Part shown: positions 1-12,800 of the stretch, piece by piece
How positions within the stretch are numbered: the stretch's first letter is position 1
How the letters are laid out: each line of letters opens with the position of its first letter
Assembly (NCBI GenBank): GCA_026874595.1
Contig: CM049312.1
Coordinates: forward strand, 75,306,429-75,370,428
DNA from: Sipunculus nudus
Lineage: Eukaryota > Annelida > Sipuncula > Golfingiida > Sipunculidae
Direction: 5' to 3'
DNA: 64,000 bases
Position numbers and translations under genes: made by a program
Notes under the pieces: generated by a model
Database searches by the model: none
Seen by the model: only the letters and a program-made list of their open reading frames with translations
What the model was told of the DNA's origin: nothing

Positions 1-1146
1 AAGTTATGTAAGATTATGATAATATCCTTGGAGACAGGGAAGAGGATTGATGTCATTTATATTATATACAGTTGGAATGGTGTGCTGTTTTCACATAGGT
101 TTTGACTTGGCCATATAACTTTATCTACATTGCAGTAGAATTATTTGAAAAAAACCTGTCCATGATCAGTCATGGTAATTCTGATTTTTACATATGAGAA
201 CTTTTATTTAATAATTACTGGTTATTCCTACCCAAGAATAAAACTTAAATAATATAACTATTTATTATAAATTAATAAATATTGTGTCAAATATAATTTA
301 AATTAAAAATAATAACAGCATCATATGAAAAGATCTTTTAATAATATAATTGAAATAAATGATTATTAAAGTAATATTATAGAATATATTCATGAATACA
401 TTCATGATTACATTTTGAAAGTATTTGCATTTGTATTCAAATACTTTCATTTATACCTGTATTCCATTTTTTATGCATGAAATTATGGAGTACATATATT
501 CATATTCGCATTCAAATATTTTTGCAAAGTATTCTTATCATGTCTGGTATTTATTCAGTTTCAGCAAAACAAAGTTCTTGAGAATCCAGAATTTACAAAT
601 TTCACAAATTGATCATAAGTACCTGGTTTTATGGCTTTAATTTATATTTAAACATAAAACTATTATATTCACTTTGGACTACTTTCACAGCAATCTAAGC
701 ACTAGACATAGCAAAGGTCTTATGACAATTATCAACATTACAGAAATCTTAACAAGAACTTGTCTAAGATCTGATTTTTAATAATATTTAAAAATTTTTA
801 TTTAGAAAAATGTAAAAAATTTAAAAGAAATCTCAGCTATGAAACCATTTTAAGAATAAAAAATAACTCAAGCATAAGAACACCCTATAAATTGTACAAG
901 GAGAAAACTAGAGATGGGCAAGTTTAATTTTATTAACATAAATTGAGGAACCAGCAATACAGATTTTGATTATTTACATAGTCTTGTGACAGCTGATACA
1001 GCCACGAGTCTTAATATTATTAGTGAAACATATTGACATATTTAATCAGTACTAATCTGAGTAAAATTTTAAAATTTTGACATATTTTACTTTTTTAAAT
1101 TTTAAAATAACTATAAATTAACAAGCTGAAACACTTGGATCGCATG

Positions 1147-1405
1147 GATCGCAATATGGGCTGGTCAAGTTTAGGATCGCAATCTTGACTGGACAGATCT
1201 TAGATCTGTCCAGTCCAGATTGCGATCCTGAAGCAAGAAAGACAAGATCGCAATCCTGGCCGGACTAAACTGCGATCGCAATATAGGCTGGATAGATCTA
1301 AGATCTGGCCAGCCTGGATTGCGATCGCAGTTTGGGCCGGCCTGAACTGCGATCGCAATTTGGGCTGGACAGATCTAAGATCCGTCCAGATCGCAATCTG
1401 GGCCT
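1147..1405. repeat. Array of alternating inverted GATCGCAAT monomers (hairpin cluster)
   Basis: A monomer of roughly 27-30 bp, beginning (GC)GATCGCAAT and ending CTGGACAGATCT, recurs in alternating orientation. Arm pairs seen: 1174-1200 with 1202-1228 (one mismatch in 27, one-base loop); 1270-1299 with 1301-1330 (four mismatches in 30, one-base loop); 1321-1338 with 1339-1356 (two mismatches in 18, no loop); 1365-1376 with 1378-1389 (one mismatch in 12). Symmetry centres alternate between AGATCT-N-AGATCT and GGCC-GGCC. The array is GC-rich inside AT-rich sequence. I saw no second copy of the monomer in the window. Function unknown. Confidence 0.9.
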
Positions 1406-1739
1406 TGACATATACAAGAAAAATAAAGATGGTCTATAAAATAAGTAATTGTGAACATCCCTGACCTATGACCTTGGCCTTTTGCCCATATATCAACTGG
1501 ATTCTTTCTAAATGATGGGTAACTACTGACCACTTAAATCTGGTGTAATTACTTGGCAACCAATGGGTGAATAACTTTGACCTGCCACCTTTAACCTGCT
1601 GACCAGCTGACCCCAAAATCAATAAGTTATTTATTCAAGCAAAAAGACCCATAAATATGAAGTTTGAGTCAAACTGAGTGATGCATACATGTGGCATATG
1701 TGAAAGACTGAAGGTCTGGGTTGAACAGTTACACTTGAA

Positions 1740-2335
1740 ATATGCTCACAAGCATTTAGAACAATTAAATATTGTGACCTTGACCTTTGACTTTTTGACC
1801 TCAACATCAATAGGCTTCTTCCCGTATTGGTAGGTAAGCCATATATGACAGATGGAAGGTACTGATTGAAAAATTTGCCTGAAAATGACTCCACGCAAGA
1901 AGTGGGTGCTGTGAACTTGACCTTTGACCTCAAAATCAACAGGTCTTTTCCCCTGTTGGCAGAGAAGCGATATCAGTCCTGGAAGGTTTGGAATGAAAAG
2001 TCTAGCTTAATATGTGTCCACTACCTTTTCAAAGAAGTGGATCCTGTGACCCTGACCTTTGACCTTGTGACCTCAAAATCTATAGGATTCTTCTCCAACT
2101 TAGTAGGTGAGCTATATGTGAAAGATCAAGGAATTGGGATGAAAGGGTTGGCTTAAAATGCATCCACAGGCTTTTCAAAGAAGAGGCTCCTGTGACCTTG
2201 ACCTTTGACCTTTTGACCTTAAAAAAATAATGGTTCTTCCCCTGTTGGTAGGTGAGCTGTATGTGAAAGATGGAAGGTTTGGGATGAAAATTTTGTCTCA
2301 AAGAGTTATTTCTGGGGGGTGCAAACACACCCCAT
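1740..2335 (+). repeat. ~140-bp tandem repeat with TGACCTTTGACC core
   Basis: Four diverged units can be followed by the core TGACCTTTGACC (near 1780, 1919, 2054 and 2199). After the core come 'tcaaaatc.atagg', 'ttcttcccctgttggtaggtgagc' and 'gatggaaggtttgggatgaaa'. Spacing is about 135-145 bp. Short ORFs in it are by-products of the repeat. It resembles in style the 'gatttgacctt' repeats at 35880-36700 and 39230-39900, though I did not align them. The core resembles direct-repeat nuclear-receptor half-sites, but periodic decay suggests a minisatellite rather than a regulatory cluster. Confidence 0.75.
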
Positions 2336-3016
2336 AACTTCGAGAATATAGGTCGCAGTGACCTAATTTCAGGTTTGCAAGGAGATCTTTTTATAACCTC
2401 TAAGACTGCATAGGGTTCATGGCCCTAGCCCCTACAGTTACGATTTGTGCCCTGCTAACGGACGGCCGGCCGGCCGGACGGCCAGCCGGACGGAGAGACG
2501 GAAGGACGCCGGACAAAGACCCATCGCTATAGCCCAGCATGACTGAAAGTCAGCTGAGCTAAAAAACAGGAAACCTAGTCAGACCTAGCCATGTTCCTGT
2601 TATTGAAAATCTATACATGAGACAACCATTCCATGTGCTGGCATATATATTGTCAGGAACCTGAGTAACCAGAACACGGCAAGGTAATGACTGTGGTAAA
2701 CCGAGACCAGCGGAGAGAAAAAATGAAGAACGTAAAAAAAATCACATGAAAAGCATGTTCTAATGATACCAAATGTCTGGCTGATTTCAAACCCACATTA
2801 TCCGTGACTAGAAGTGGGAATAAACCAACTGTTCCACTGATATTGAAAAGCAGGGCATGATACCCTGTTAAGATGGAAATGGAGTGTAATGCATAAAATC
2901 ATGAAATACATACATAATCACACAGTCACTTCTTTGGTTACACTAACAAAATGCTTTTACAAAATCCCCTCTCCTATTTTTCATGGATCCATTTTTTATC
3001 TTTTTGTAAAAGAGCA

Positions 3017-3995
3017 CCATGTCCTTAATATTAATGCTCTTGACATTCATGTCCTTGATATTAATGTTCTTGACATTCATGTTCATGATATTAATGTTCT
3101 TGACATTCATATCCTTGATATAAATGTCCTTGACATTCATGTTCATGATATTAATGTTCTTGACATTCATGTCCATGATATTAATGTTCTTGACATTCAT
3201 GTCCATGATATAAATGTCCTTGACATTCATGTCCTTGATATAAATGTCCTTGACATTCATGTACATGATATTAATGTTCTTGACATTCATGTCCATGATA
3301 TTAATGTTCTTGACATTCATGTCCATGGTATTAATGTTCTTGACATTCATGTCCATGATATTAATGTTCTTGACATTCATGTCCATGATATTAATGTTCT
3401 TGATATTAATGTTCTTGAGATTCATGTTCATGATATTAATGTTCTTGACATTCATGTCCTTGATATTAATATTCTTGACATTCATGTCCATGATATTAAT
3501 GTTCTTGACATTCATGTCCATGATATTAATGTTCTTGACATTCATGTCCATGATATTAATGTTTTTGACATTCATGTTCATGATCTTAATGTTCTTGACA
3601 TTCATGTCCTTGATATTAATATTCTTGACATTCATGTCCATGATATTAATGTTCTTGACATTCATGTCCTTGATATTAATGTTCTTGACATTCATGTCCA
3701 TAATATTAATGTTCTTGTCATTCATGTCCATGATATTAATGTTCTTGACATTCATGTACATGATATTAATGTTCTTGACATTCATGTCCATGATATTAAT
3801 GTTCTTGACATTCATGTCCATGATATTAATGTTCTTGACATGATATTAATGTTCTTGACATTCATGTCCTTGATATTAATGTTCTTTACATCCATGTCCT
3901 TGATACTAATGTTTTTGACATTCATGTTCATGATATTAATGTTCTTGACATTCATGTCCATAATATAAATGTCCTTGGCATTCATATCCTTGATA
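3017..3995 (+). repeat. 30-bp minisatellite, about 32 copies, open on both strands
   Basis: The unit TTAATGTTCTTGACATTCAT + GTCCATGATA repeats for almost 1 kb with point variants (GTCC/GTTC/GTAC, TTGATA/ATGATA) and a few half-unit losses near 3400 and 3840. The two 15-bp halves match each other at 11 of 15 positions, so the 30-mer is itself a diverged dimer. Since 30 is divisible by 3 and the unit lacks stops in several frames, long ORFs appear on + (2889-3968, 359 codons, repeating NVLDIHVHDI; also 3244-3843) and on - (2943-3821, repeating MDMNVKNINI). Extra reading frames and lack of any domain argue against a protein. Confidence 0.95.
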
Positions 3996-4148
3996 TTGAA
4001 ATTTGTCAGTCAGTATCAAAATCAACAAAACTAACTTGGTATTAGTCTGTATATATATTTTGGGCATTTTTAAATTTAGATTTACCTTTTTGTATTTTTT
4101 TCTCAAGCCAAACAGAGCTTCACAAAATAAGCTCACTTGCTCAAGTTA

Positions 4149-4610
4149 CTGTGGTTGCCTTTTTGTTCGTGAGGATTTTAATTTCGCGATATTCACGATT
4201 GGGAAATAATCGCGAAAATGAAACCTCAGGAATAACAGGCCAATTGAGTATGTCCTTCTTAAATATATATAAATACACTATATATATATATAGTGTAGCC
4301 AATATTTGTATGTGAATAGGTAAGAACAGTGAGAAATTTTATGATAAAATTCATCCATGGAGGTATAGGGAAAACGTTCCCTTAGATTTGATTTACTCTG
4401 TATGTGCTGTGTGTATGGGCCCATCGTTATATGAGAAGAATATTACAAACTCATCACTTCTCTCATTTTATGATACACACAGGTATTGCTTTGCCAAAGA
4501 TTTGATATAGGTTCTGGTGAGATCGCAAAAATTAAACCCTAAATTAAACGAAACATTAAAAATGGAGAAATCGCGAAATTTCAGCCTCGCGAATATGAAG
4601 CCAACCACAG
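4149..4610. mobile_element. TIR element, CTGTGGTTG family, copy 1
   Basis: The left end CTGTGGTTGCCTTTTTGTTC and the right end, read in reverse complement as CTGTGGTTGGCTTCATATTC, form imperfect terminal inverted repeats of about 26 bp. Both ends are flanked by TA (4147-4148, 4611-4612). The interior is AT-rich with 'aataatcgcgaaaatgaaacctc' next to the left TIR and no transposase ORF. A second copy at 19844-20256 shares termini and subterminal sequence. A non-autonomous DNA transposon (MITE) using TA targets is the best reading; the superfamily is not determined. Confidence 0.8.
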
Positions 4611-4612
4611 TA

Positions 4613-7600
4613 TTTAGTCCTAGAATCTGTTGAAGAATTTAACTTTTTGGGATGAGGCCTTTAAATAATGTATACAAAAAATCAGCAGCACTCAAGTTTG
4701 TCCTGGTTTTAATGTTTCAGGAAACTTCTTTAAGAATATAAGACTACCTACAAATACATGCAAGGCCTAGACACTATATAACTTTTGTGTCGTTACATTT
4801 TATGTTATGTAGTCCATGTTTTTTTTCTCATCTCTTTAGGTACCCCTTCTTTTTTGCCATTGTTTCTTTACAGTGAGTTTTGCAATGTTCCTGGGGTTAT
4901 TTTCAGTGACCTAAGTAGAGAATGTCTTAACAATACTGACTGGTAGTTGCCAATGCAGGGAACCATGTCAAACAGACACATGCTGTACAAATAGAATTTT
5001 TATACACAGGTTTGGGAAAATGAAAAAAGCTGATATAAAAATGTTGCCAAATTAAATGTCTTAACACATCCTTTGAGAATTATGAGTTTATTTTTTAATT
5101 TAATTTCAATTTTTCAATTTTTATTTTTATGGAGTCTTAATTAATGGAATGATTCAGAGACATGTGCAGATTTTTTTTTTTAAATATTTTTAATTCATGG
5201 ACATGCAAGTCAAATGCCCTGACATTAGGTGACATTAAGAATGACCTCACCTGAGGTCAAAGTGCATGACCTCTGAGTGCTTGCCCTTTTTCCAAGTGAC
5301 CATAGTTCACTTTTTAAAAATCTCTTTAAGTATTAAAGTTTATATGGAACTAATTTCATTGATTGCGAGTGCCACTAAAACACATGCAATACAGCCAATA
5401 AAAGGTAGGAGTGCCATATACAATAAAACATCTGGTACTCATCAGCCATTAACTGTATAAAAGTTTCAATGTTCACTCTAAATTGTTAACTGACATACAC
5501 TTATAATTAGAAAATATACTCGCAATAATGGTAATTTAGCCTGAATGTGTTTGCCCTGGAGAATACTAAAAAACTCTAATGCCGAAACTGTTATTCTAAC
5601 TGTTATAAATATCTTATAAGAATCATGTATATCCCAAGTCATATTCAACAAGCAATGTGGTTAACACTATGTTTCAATTCCTAATGTATCCCCATTCTTC
5701 AAGAAACCATGGCAACACAACTGTACATTTGCCTTACTGAGTGTATAAATAAAATATTGATGCAGATGATCCACCGATTAAATCACTATTTTTTCTTAAA
5801 CACAATGCCAAATGTAGACTTGTTCCGGCAGTTTCAAATTAAGGGTTTTTCGTAATCTCCTCTCTGTACTGATAAATGGATGAAGGATACAATAAAGCAT
5901 TAAGTTTCCAATACCACAAAATTTATACTTATTACAAACTGTCATCCTGCAAGTTTTATCTCAAGTTCTAATTGTTATTGCACACTCTTTACATCATGAA
6001 TCGTTGGTAATTTAAAGTAATGGCTTTTAATTGTGCATTCTTTTATAGAGTGTTATTTAATCTACATAAATGATTATTCAACAGTTTCTTATTGTTCTCT
6101 TGTGCACTGCTTCTAATTTATCTTTCAATATATTGGTTGATTCTCAGTTAAGTCAGGTTCATAAAGTATGTAAAATAAATCTTAAGTTCTAGCTCCTTTT
6201 TGTTATATTTTTTGGTGAAAATGTAGTCATGAAACTTGGCTGACTCATTAATAGCCATAGACTATAAATATATATATTATTTTAGATAATCAGATTTTCA
6301 CTTATCAGTAAAATGATTCAGTGTTCACATCCAGAAAATGATTTTATCATTTTCTTTTATAAATCTTAAGTTATATATGCATGACTTTTCTTTATCTAAC
6401 ACAGACTGAACATGCAGTCATATAGGGTGAATTAACCAAGATTCTGGGTTAATTAAAAGAGAATTGTTTTTTGCACATCCATGGGTGTTTTATATAAGGC
6501 AAATGAACAAATTAAACTATTAAATCTTGATTACTAAATGTAACACAACACTTGTAAGCAGTGAGGCATCAATTGTCTAAAGGACAAAAATTAACACTTT
6601 CTTCCTCAGTGAAGTTTTCAGTGCAGTTTACAATGTTTGGCCACTCTAACAACTTCATAATGGATCAAATTTGAATCTGTGGTCTCGTATGCATAATTAA
6701 ACAGCTTCACCAGGAAGTCAATTACTACTGCGTAGAATGTAAGTATTGTTCCTAAAGATTACACAAAAGAGCATTTCTCTATTTTCAACTGCACTCCACA
6801 GCAAAATGTAGTGTGTCACTGTAACTGGTAAGTGTACCACCTGGATCAAATTATACCTAATCAAGCATTTCAGCTTTGGTTTCATTGGTTTGTTCCGAAC
6901 TTTGAAAGCAAAACATAATATGGGTCCTGAAAATTTATTCATTGCAAAAAAAAAAAATTCAAGAAAAGTGCTTGGGTTTTCCAACTGATAATAGATACCA
7001 TAAATTTAAAGAGCTACCAACTTTTGGTTGTTTCTCTCTCTCTCGATCTCTTTTATATGCAGAGTTTTATCATGAATAAGTAACATATCTTTTCGCTTTA
7101 AAGGGGCCCAATCATGGTTTTTCCCCGAAATGTTTGTATAAAGCAAAACTGATCTGGTAGTGTGAAAGAGTAGGCATCATGTTGCTCCTGATTATGTCTC
7201 TTTAAACTCAACCTGCAGAAGTTCATATGCTCATGGTTTGACAGTAATAAATAAGTTTATTATTGACATGTTCATTCTACCAGAAAATTCTCAAGAATTC
7301 TTTACAAATATCAGGAAGATACTGTTGTTCTGGTGTCATATACTATATTATAATAGAAACAGCAAGTTTTACTTGTTTAAAAAACAGACTAAAAGCTGGG
7401 AAAGGCTTGATTTCACTATGATTAAAACATAGCATCATCCCAGAAGGTGTAATAGACGTTAGTATACACTTACATCCTCAAAAAGAGACACATGTATGCC
7501 TGTTTATAAGCAGTATCTGAAAGGTCAGAGTAACCTCAGGTGGCATGATCATGATTTGTCTTTTAATTCTGAGCTGTATCTCCATATTACAAGAATGGTG

Positions 7601-9574
7601 ATTTATTTATATCACAAAGTACACATGCCAATATTTTTGTAAGCAGGTTGGATGATCTGGGCTCAGCTTTGTAACTTGCCTGTCCTCTGTGACAGCTGAC
7701 CCCACAGTTATCTTCAGTTACCTCACAGATGTCAGAAGCATCAAACACAAAAAGCATATACCCAAACTAAGGCCAAACAATCGATCTGTGTTAAGTGTAT
7801 CCTGTGTGCAGAATCAGTTGTAATTTTAAAAATGATCATCAGTAAAAATCAGCTGACCTCATACCTGACCAATAACCGGAATTATTTGGTTGTTTAGGAG
7901 TATGAAAATTTATATTTTCGACTGTATACAGACCTGTACATCTCTCAGTTTACACATAGACCTACATGTTTGCTAAAATAGTAGAGCACCATCTTTGGAA
8001 ATTTAGAATGGGGTACGGATATTTTATTTGATTTTACAAAATATTTTTCAAGCATGTAAATACTTCACATAAATTGTTGCGATGATGAGTGAGAAGGGCC
8101 TTAAGTCAGGTGTTTAAGCTCACTAGTGAACCTAATTAATTAGTTCTGGGCCATTGTTGTCAGCCTGTTTTCCATCTTGATGTGTTGGAATCAATTTCTA
8201 TTGACAAACTGATGCCATGTATATGTCCTGAGGGGGGTCCATTTTCACTATTTTCCCATAAATCTTTAGGTGTGTGACTAATATTTGGGAAATTTTGTGA
8301 AGGGTTTTGAGCTTTACCGCAGTGGACTCTATTAGAAACTATGCACCAGGTGAACCTGGCCCATTCAAAACCCATCCCTGATTAACCTGCCCAAACTCGC
8401 CTAGACCTGTCCCAAAGCAAGAATGGGTAATATTCTAGAAGAGGATCTGGTGTTGAATAGAAGGCCACTAAATGGTCACTGCCAGCACCCCTTAGGCAAA
8501 AGAGTCTTGACAGAACTTAAGAGACGCACTCTTATGCCTATATAGGTTTTCATTTCTGAAAATTCCTGGCCTTTTCTATAAAACTTGAAATCCAATCAGA
8601 CTGAATAAATACATATAATACCCATCATTACACTTACACAGTTGCCTCATTTTATTCCTACTACATAGTCCATCCCACAAAGGGGTGCATATCGTTGTTT
8701 GATGTTATTTATTTACAAAATCAATTTATTTTTAATAATTAATTGCAAGTAAATCAACCAGGCCCTTCAGTTATTATTTACAAGAAAAACACCATCATAC
8801 CATGCAAAGAATTTGAGTGAATCAATTAATTTATATCTCAGAAAACAATCTATTCATATCATGACATACTGACTGAAGTGACAGTGTAAAAGACACTTTT
8901 TGAGTTGATTTTGACAGATGTCAGCTGGATGATGGTAGCACATGGAACCATAAATATGATCAAATACATCTTCAGCTAAAAGACGGCATCCTGCAATGTC
9001 ACATAAGGAATTATCTAGAATGTTGCAAAGTATACATTTAACTACTTTTTATTAAATTACTGCCCGGAATGACCAGCTCTTAATTAGTGGACACATTTTT
9101 GCCAGTGCTAGGCAAACACTGGGCCAAATTTTTTTACCAATGAGACCTGAGCATTCCTGTGTGTAAGTTTAAGTTTAAATGTTTGGCATGGCACCAATAT
9201 ACACAGCTCCCCTATGGGAACAGTAGGTTGAAAGAAATATGGATTGCTAGGAATGTAAGGCAACCAAGTGTACCAGTATTTTATCATATCGTAACCATTA
9301 TCATCATAATGCAATAGACAATGCTACCAACAGGCCTGACCAAGGGCCCATCCTTATATATATTTCAAAATAGAATTATCAGAACATACTCCAACTAATA
9401 AATTTTCAATCTTCCTGTGATGGTGCTGTTAGTGTTTCTGACTACTGATTAATTAAACTGGAAGGTTTGGGATCAAACCTGACACTTTGTTGCATAAATA
9501 CTGCTGACTACACTGCATTTGCTATGTACTTATGCTGCGAGTTAAAAAAGGTTTACTTTTTTCCTTTCATTTCA
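4613..9574. other. Non-coding stretch, no supported gene
   Basis: AT-rich sequence with only short ORFs (64-88 codons) lacking domains, codon bias or convincing splice context. A homopolymer A run lies at about 6946 and a short CT tract at 7031-7045. A segment near 7850-7900 ('accggaattatttggttgtttaggag') has a diverged partner near 12620-12665. It may be intron of the gene ending at 9845, since a multi-IQ exon needs upstream exons on this strand, but I could not identify any. Confidence 0.5.
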
Positions 9575-9575
9575 G

Positions 9576-9845
9576 AAAATAGTACGAGGGTTCTTGGCAA
9601 GACTTCGCTACAAGAAGTTCAAAATCGCAGTGATAAAAATCCAAGCTGCCTACAGGGGGTTCCAAACGAGACAACATGTAAAATCTATGCATAAGAGTGC
9701 ATGGACCATTCAACAACATTACCGTGGATATAAAAGTAAGAAACAGGACAGAACCTCCTTCTTGAAAACACTCAAAGCCACCCGTGTTATTCAGAGCGAG
9801 TGGAAGAAGTTCAAGGAGAGGAACGGAATCACTTCTCTCGTGTAA
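9576..9845 (+). CDS. Terminal exon with tandem IQ motifs, unconventional myosin-like (partial)
   Basis: An acceptor (pyrimidine tract then TTTCAG, ending 9575) is followed by 89 codons and TAA at 9843-9845. The peptide is strongly basic and carries IQ-type calmodulin/light-chain binding motifs: residues 2-12 (IVRGFLARLRY, its IQ pair probably in the previous exon), 20-34 (IKIQAAYRGF), 43-57 (WTIQQHYRGY) and 69-81 (RVIQSEWKKF). Such arrays form the lever arm of unconventional myosins and occur in other IQ proteins; the RGFLARLRY block favours a myosin, perhaps class III with a short tail, but the class is not settled. The C-terminus ends TSLV, matching a class I PDZ ligand (S-x-V). AATAAA occurs at 9848-9853, almost touching the stop. 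Motor-domain exons were not found upstream. Confidence 0.8.
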   Translation, partial: KIVRGFLARLRYKKFKIAVIKIQAAYRGFQTRQHVKSMHKSAWTIQQHYRGYKSKKQDRTSFLKTLKATRVIQSEWKKFKERNGITSLV

Positions 9846-12800
9846 ATAATAAATGCCAATGAATATATGCCGTGAAGAGGATGCTTGCTGGATGTTTATG
9901 AAATATTTACGATTATGCAAACACAAAGAATATTTTTATGGTTAATATTTGATGAAATAACCATGGTAATCATGCAAACGTTTATTTTAAACGGTGCATG
10001 ATAATCTGTTCAACTAACAAGTCAGTGCAGTTAAAAATAGCATCTTCATACATAATACAGGTGTCTCCACATATTATAATCATGAAATATAATTAATGTT
10101 TCTAAATATGAAACTGAATGACCTTTGAATTTAATACACAAGACATATTGGATTTTAAATGCTCCTATGTGAACCTGTTTGGCAAATCACAAAGCAGCGT
10201 AGCATATTCTTAACTACAAATGACAGTGTGTCTAATCTACTTAATTATCAGTTACTAGTAACCTTATAATCTATAGGTTGATGTTTGAATAGTGAACTCT
10301 TGTAACAACCTTTGTGTAAACTGAATCTTGGACTGCTGTGAGTGCTGCAGCATCAATAATACCCATAAGGCCACTGTAGTCAACCACAAGAAACAACAGA
10401 CCCCAAGATAATTAATTAAAATAACACTCAAAGAAGTAGGAAGTAAAGCATTAATCATTTAATGAAGACAAATAGGATTTCACAAGAATACAGATCATGC
10501 AGGGTTGCCAGCAGTCAACTCTGACAAAATTCCCAGACTTTTCATTGACAATTCCATGACTTTTACCTTGTTTTCAAGGATTAACAAACCAACCAATTAA
10601 AATTTGGTCTCAAAAATGCCATTTTACTGCTAACCCAAACCAAATCCTTAATTGAAAATTTTAACTGAAATGCTGCAGAAAGCAAAGTAAACTGAAACAA
10701 GACATTTGGAACAACAAACATTTTGTTTTTGTAAATTTACCTGTCAAGATGATATACATAAGGTTTTGCCATCTTTCTGGAAGGGGAATGGAGGATAAAA
10801 AAAAGTGTAATGACTTTGAAAAGAACATATAAACTACACAAACTTTAATCAATTTATATGGTAACTGTATGAATGAAAATAATGAGTTTACAATACATTG
10901 AACCACATAATAATTTGGTTGATGTTTTAAGGCAAAGGCAATAGTCAGCCACATTGAAACCAAGGAAAAGGCTTATTCACCAATAAAAATATATATAGGA
11001 AACATGTGAGTAGCGATTCCGTAAAACACTTTATTTCATCATGTGGTATAACTGACTTGGCAACATAAAAATATCTTCAAAACTGGTGAGCATCCCCTTA
11101 GTAGGACAGACTATAGCAAGGAACAGATGATACATACTTGATATGTGTGGTCAAGTTCCTCTTTCATGACAGGTTAAGACCTTCGTGACCCACTCCATAT
11201 ATCTACCTTACCCCCCAAACAAGGATGTTTGAGAGCCATTGTCTGCCAGCTGAACTGGCCAGCTTGTATAACAATAAAAGAACCATGGTTGTTCTTTGAT
11301 CAACTCTTGTACATACACTGAAACTGGCTGGCAATACAGGTGAACTGCACATCCTTTTATACTTTTTCTTATAAATCCCTCATATGCACAGCATGGTTTT
11401 GCAATCTGTTAAAGGCGGTGACATTTCAAAGTGAGCTTGGGTCTGTTTTAAGTTTTCATGAGATGACAAAATACTTGGCAGTAAAAAATTATGGGATGTC
11501 TTTATTTTGAATGAGTGTAACAATCTATTTCAGGCAAGTGACATTTCAAAGCGACCTCCGTCTTGTTAACTTTTCATTGTGTGAAAAACTCAATGTTGGG
11601 AGAGAATTGTGGGATGCCACTTGGGCAGGTGTCTGCAGGGCAAATATTGACAACAATTCCATATTACAAGTCTGAACTTGGCACGCAACAACTGCAAAAG
11701 AACCACCAAAGAGACCCTTAAATCTAACGAGAAATTAATTTTCCAGGACTTTATTGTGAAAGCACCTCAGTTTCCACTCCTGCCAGCAGATTTATTACAA
11801 TACCGAGAACTAGTTCCTGTTTACCAAACCTGTTATGGACAGACTTAGAGTTAACGATAAAGGTGTGTTCATTTAGGGCTCTTTTATGATAGATAATATC
11901 AAGTGACCAATAAGTCATGATGCTCAGCCAAGTGAATACAAATAAGGAGTGAATAAGTAAAGGGGGGGGGGGGGGGAGTCAATCTTTCAATTTCTTTTCT
12001 AAAATTGGTATCTATCTTATATTTTAGCACAATTATAGTTAAAAAAAGGGTTTTCAACAGTTTGAAATTATGAAAATTATACATGTGGTGAAATATTCAA
12101 ATTGTAAACATTTATTTTCAAGTGAAAGGCTACAAAACTTGACCATTTATATATGCTGATATTAAAAATTCATACTTTAACCATAACACATCATGACAAA
12201 GCTAAGATATGGTTAATAGTACTTTAACATATTGTTAAAATGACCCTTTAATATTAAGAACAGAATGAACAGCAAAGACCCTAAGGCTGTCATCCAAAGA
12301 AACACTATTTGGAGTTAAATTTTCTCCACAATATACATGTAAACTGACTGGCCATCAATGAATTTGTTGTTGTTGTGTAAATGAAAACTTTTATTTTGTA
12401 TATATAATGTTTTGAACAGCCAAGCTATTTTCAGAAACAATAATATATGTTTACATGTTATAAATACTGTACCTTGTATCTTGCATATATCAAGTTATTT
12501 TCTGATAACATGTCAGAATACAGATACAAGACTAACATTAAAAACTATTTAGCTAGGATTCCATATGTATGTATAGCATGCAGAATGCGGTATTGTTGGG
12601 ATTTGGGTTGTAATTTCCTTGTAAAAATCAGTTGACTGATAATTGGAATTAATTGGTTGTTTAGAAGCATCATGCAGGCTAATAATATAATTATTTTTGT
12701 TAATGCAGAATTTTCTCTTAGTTTGCTTGCATAATGTACATGAAACCAAACATTTCCTTATCACAAAGCCTAGGTTACATGCAAAATTTGCAATCAATAG

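Larger units (their letters stand above)
1..2562 (+). repeat. Repeat family A, copy 1 (truncated by window edge)
   Basis: The first ~900 bases resemble 30240-30960: both carry the block 'ggagacagggaagaggattg', then 'ttttgacttggccata', then an AT-rich stretch with 'attcatgaatacatt' and 'cataagtacctggttttatgg'. The right end carries a GACGG/CCGGCC-rich tract (2458-2515) and the tail GTCAGCTGAGCTAA (2549-2562) that closes the other family A copies at 32725, 33470 and 44331. The middle holds unrelated tandem structures listed separately. That this is one element from edge to tail is inferred. No protein is visible in it. Confidence 0.5.

Noticed and set aside
1740-2335. Cluster of nuclear-receptor response elements (TGACCTTTGACC)
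   Set aside because: The motif recurs at a ~140-bp period with its flanks, as expected of a tandem repeat, and no promoter or gene is adjacent.
2889-3968. 359-codon ORF on + (and 292 codons on -) as a repeat protein gene
   Set aside because: It is produced wholly by the 30-bp minisatellite, is open on both strands, and has no domain or splice context.
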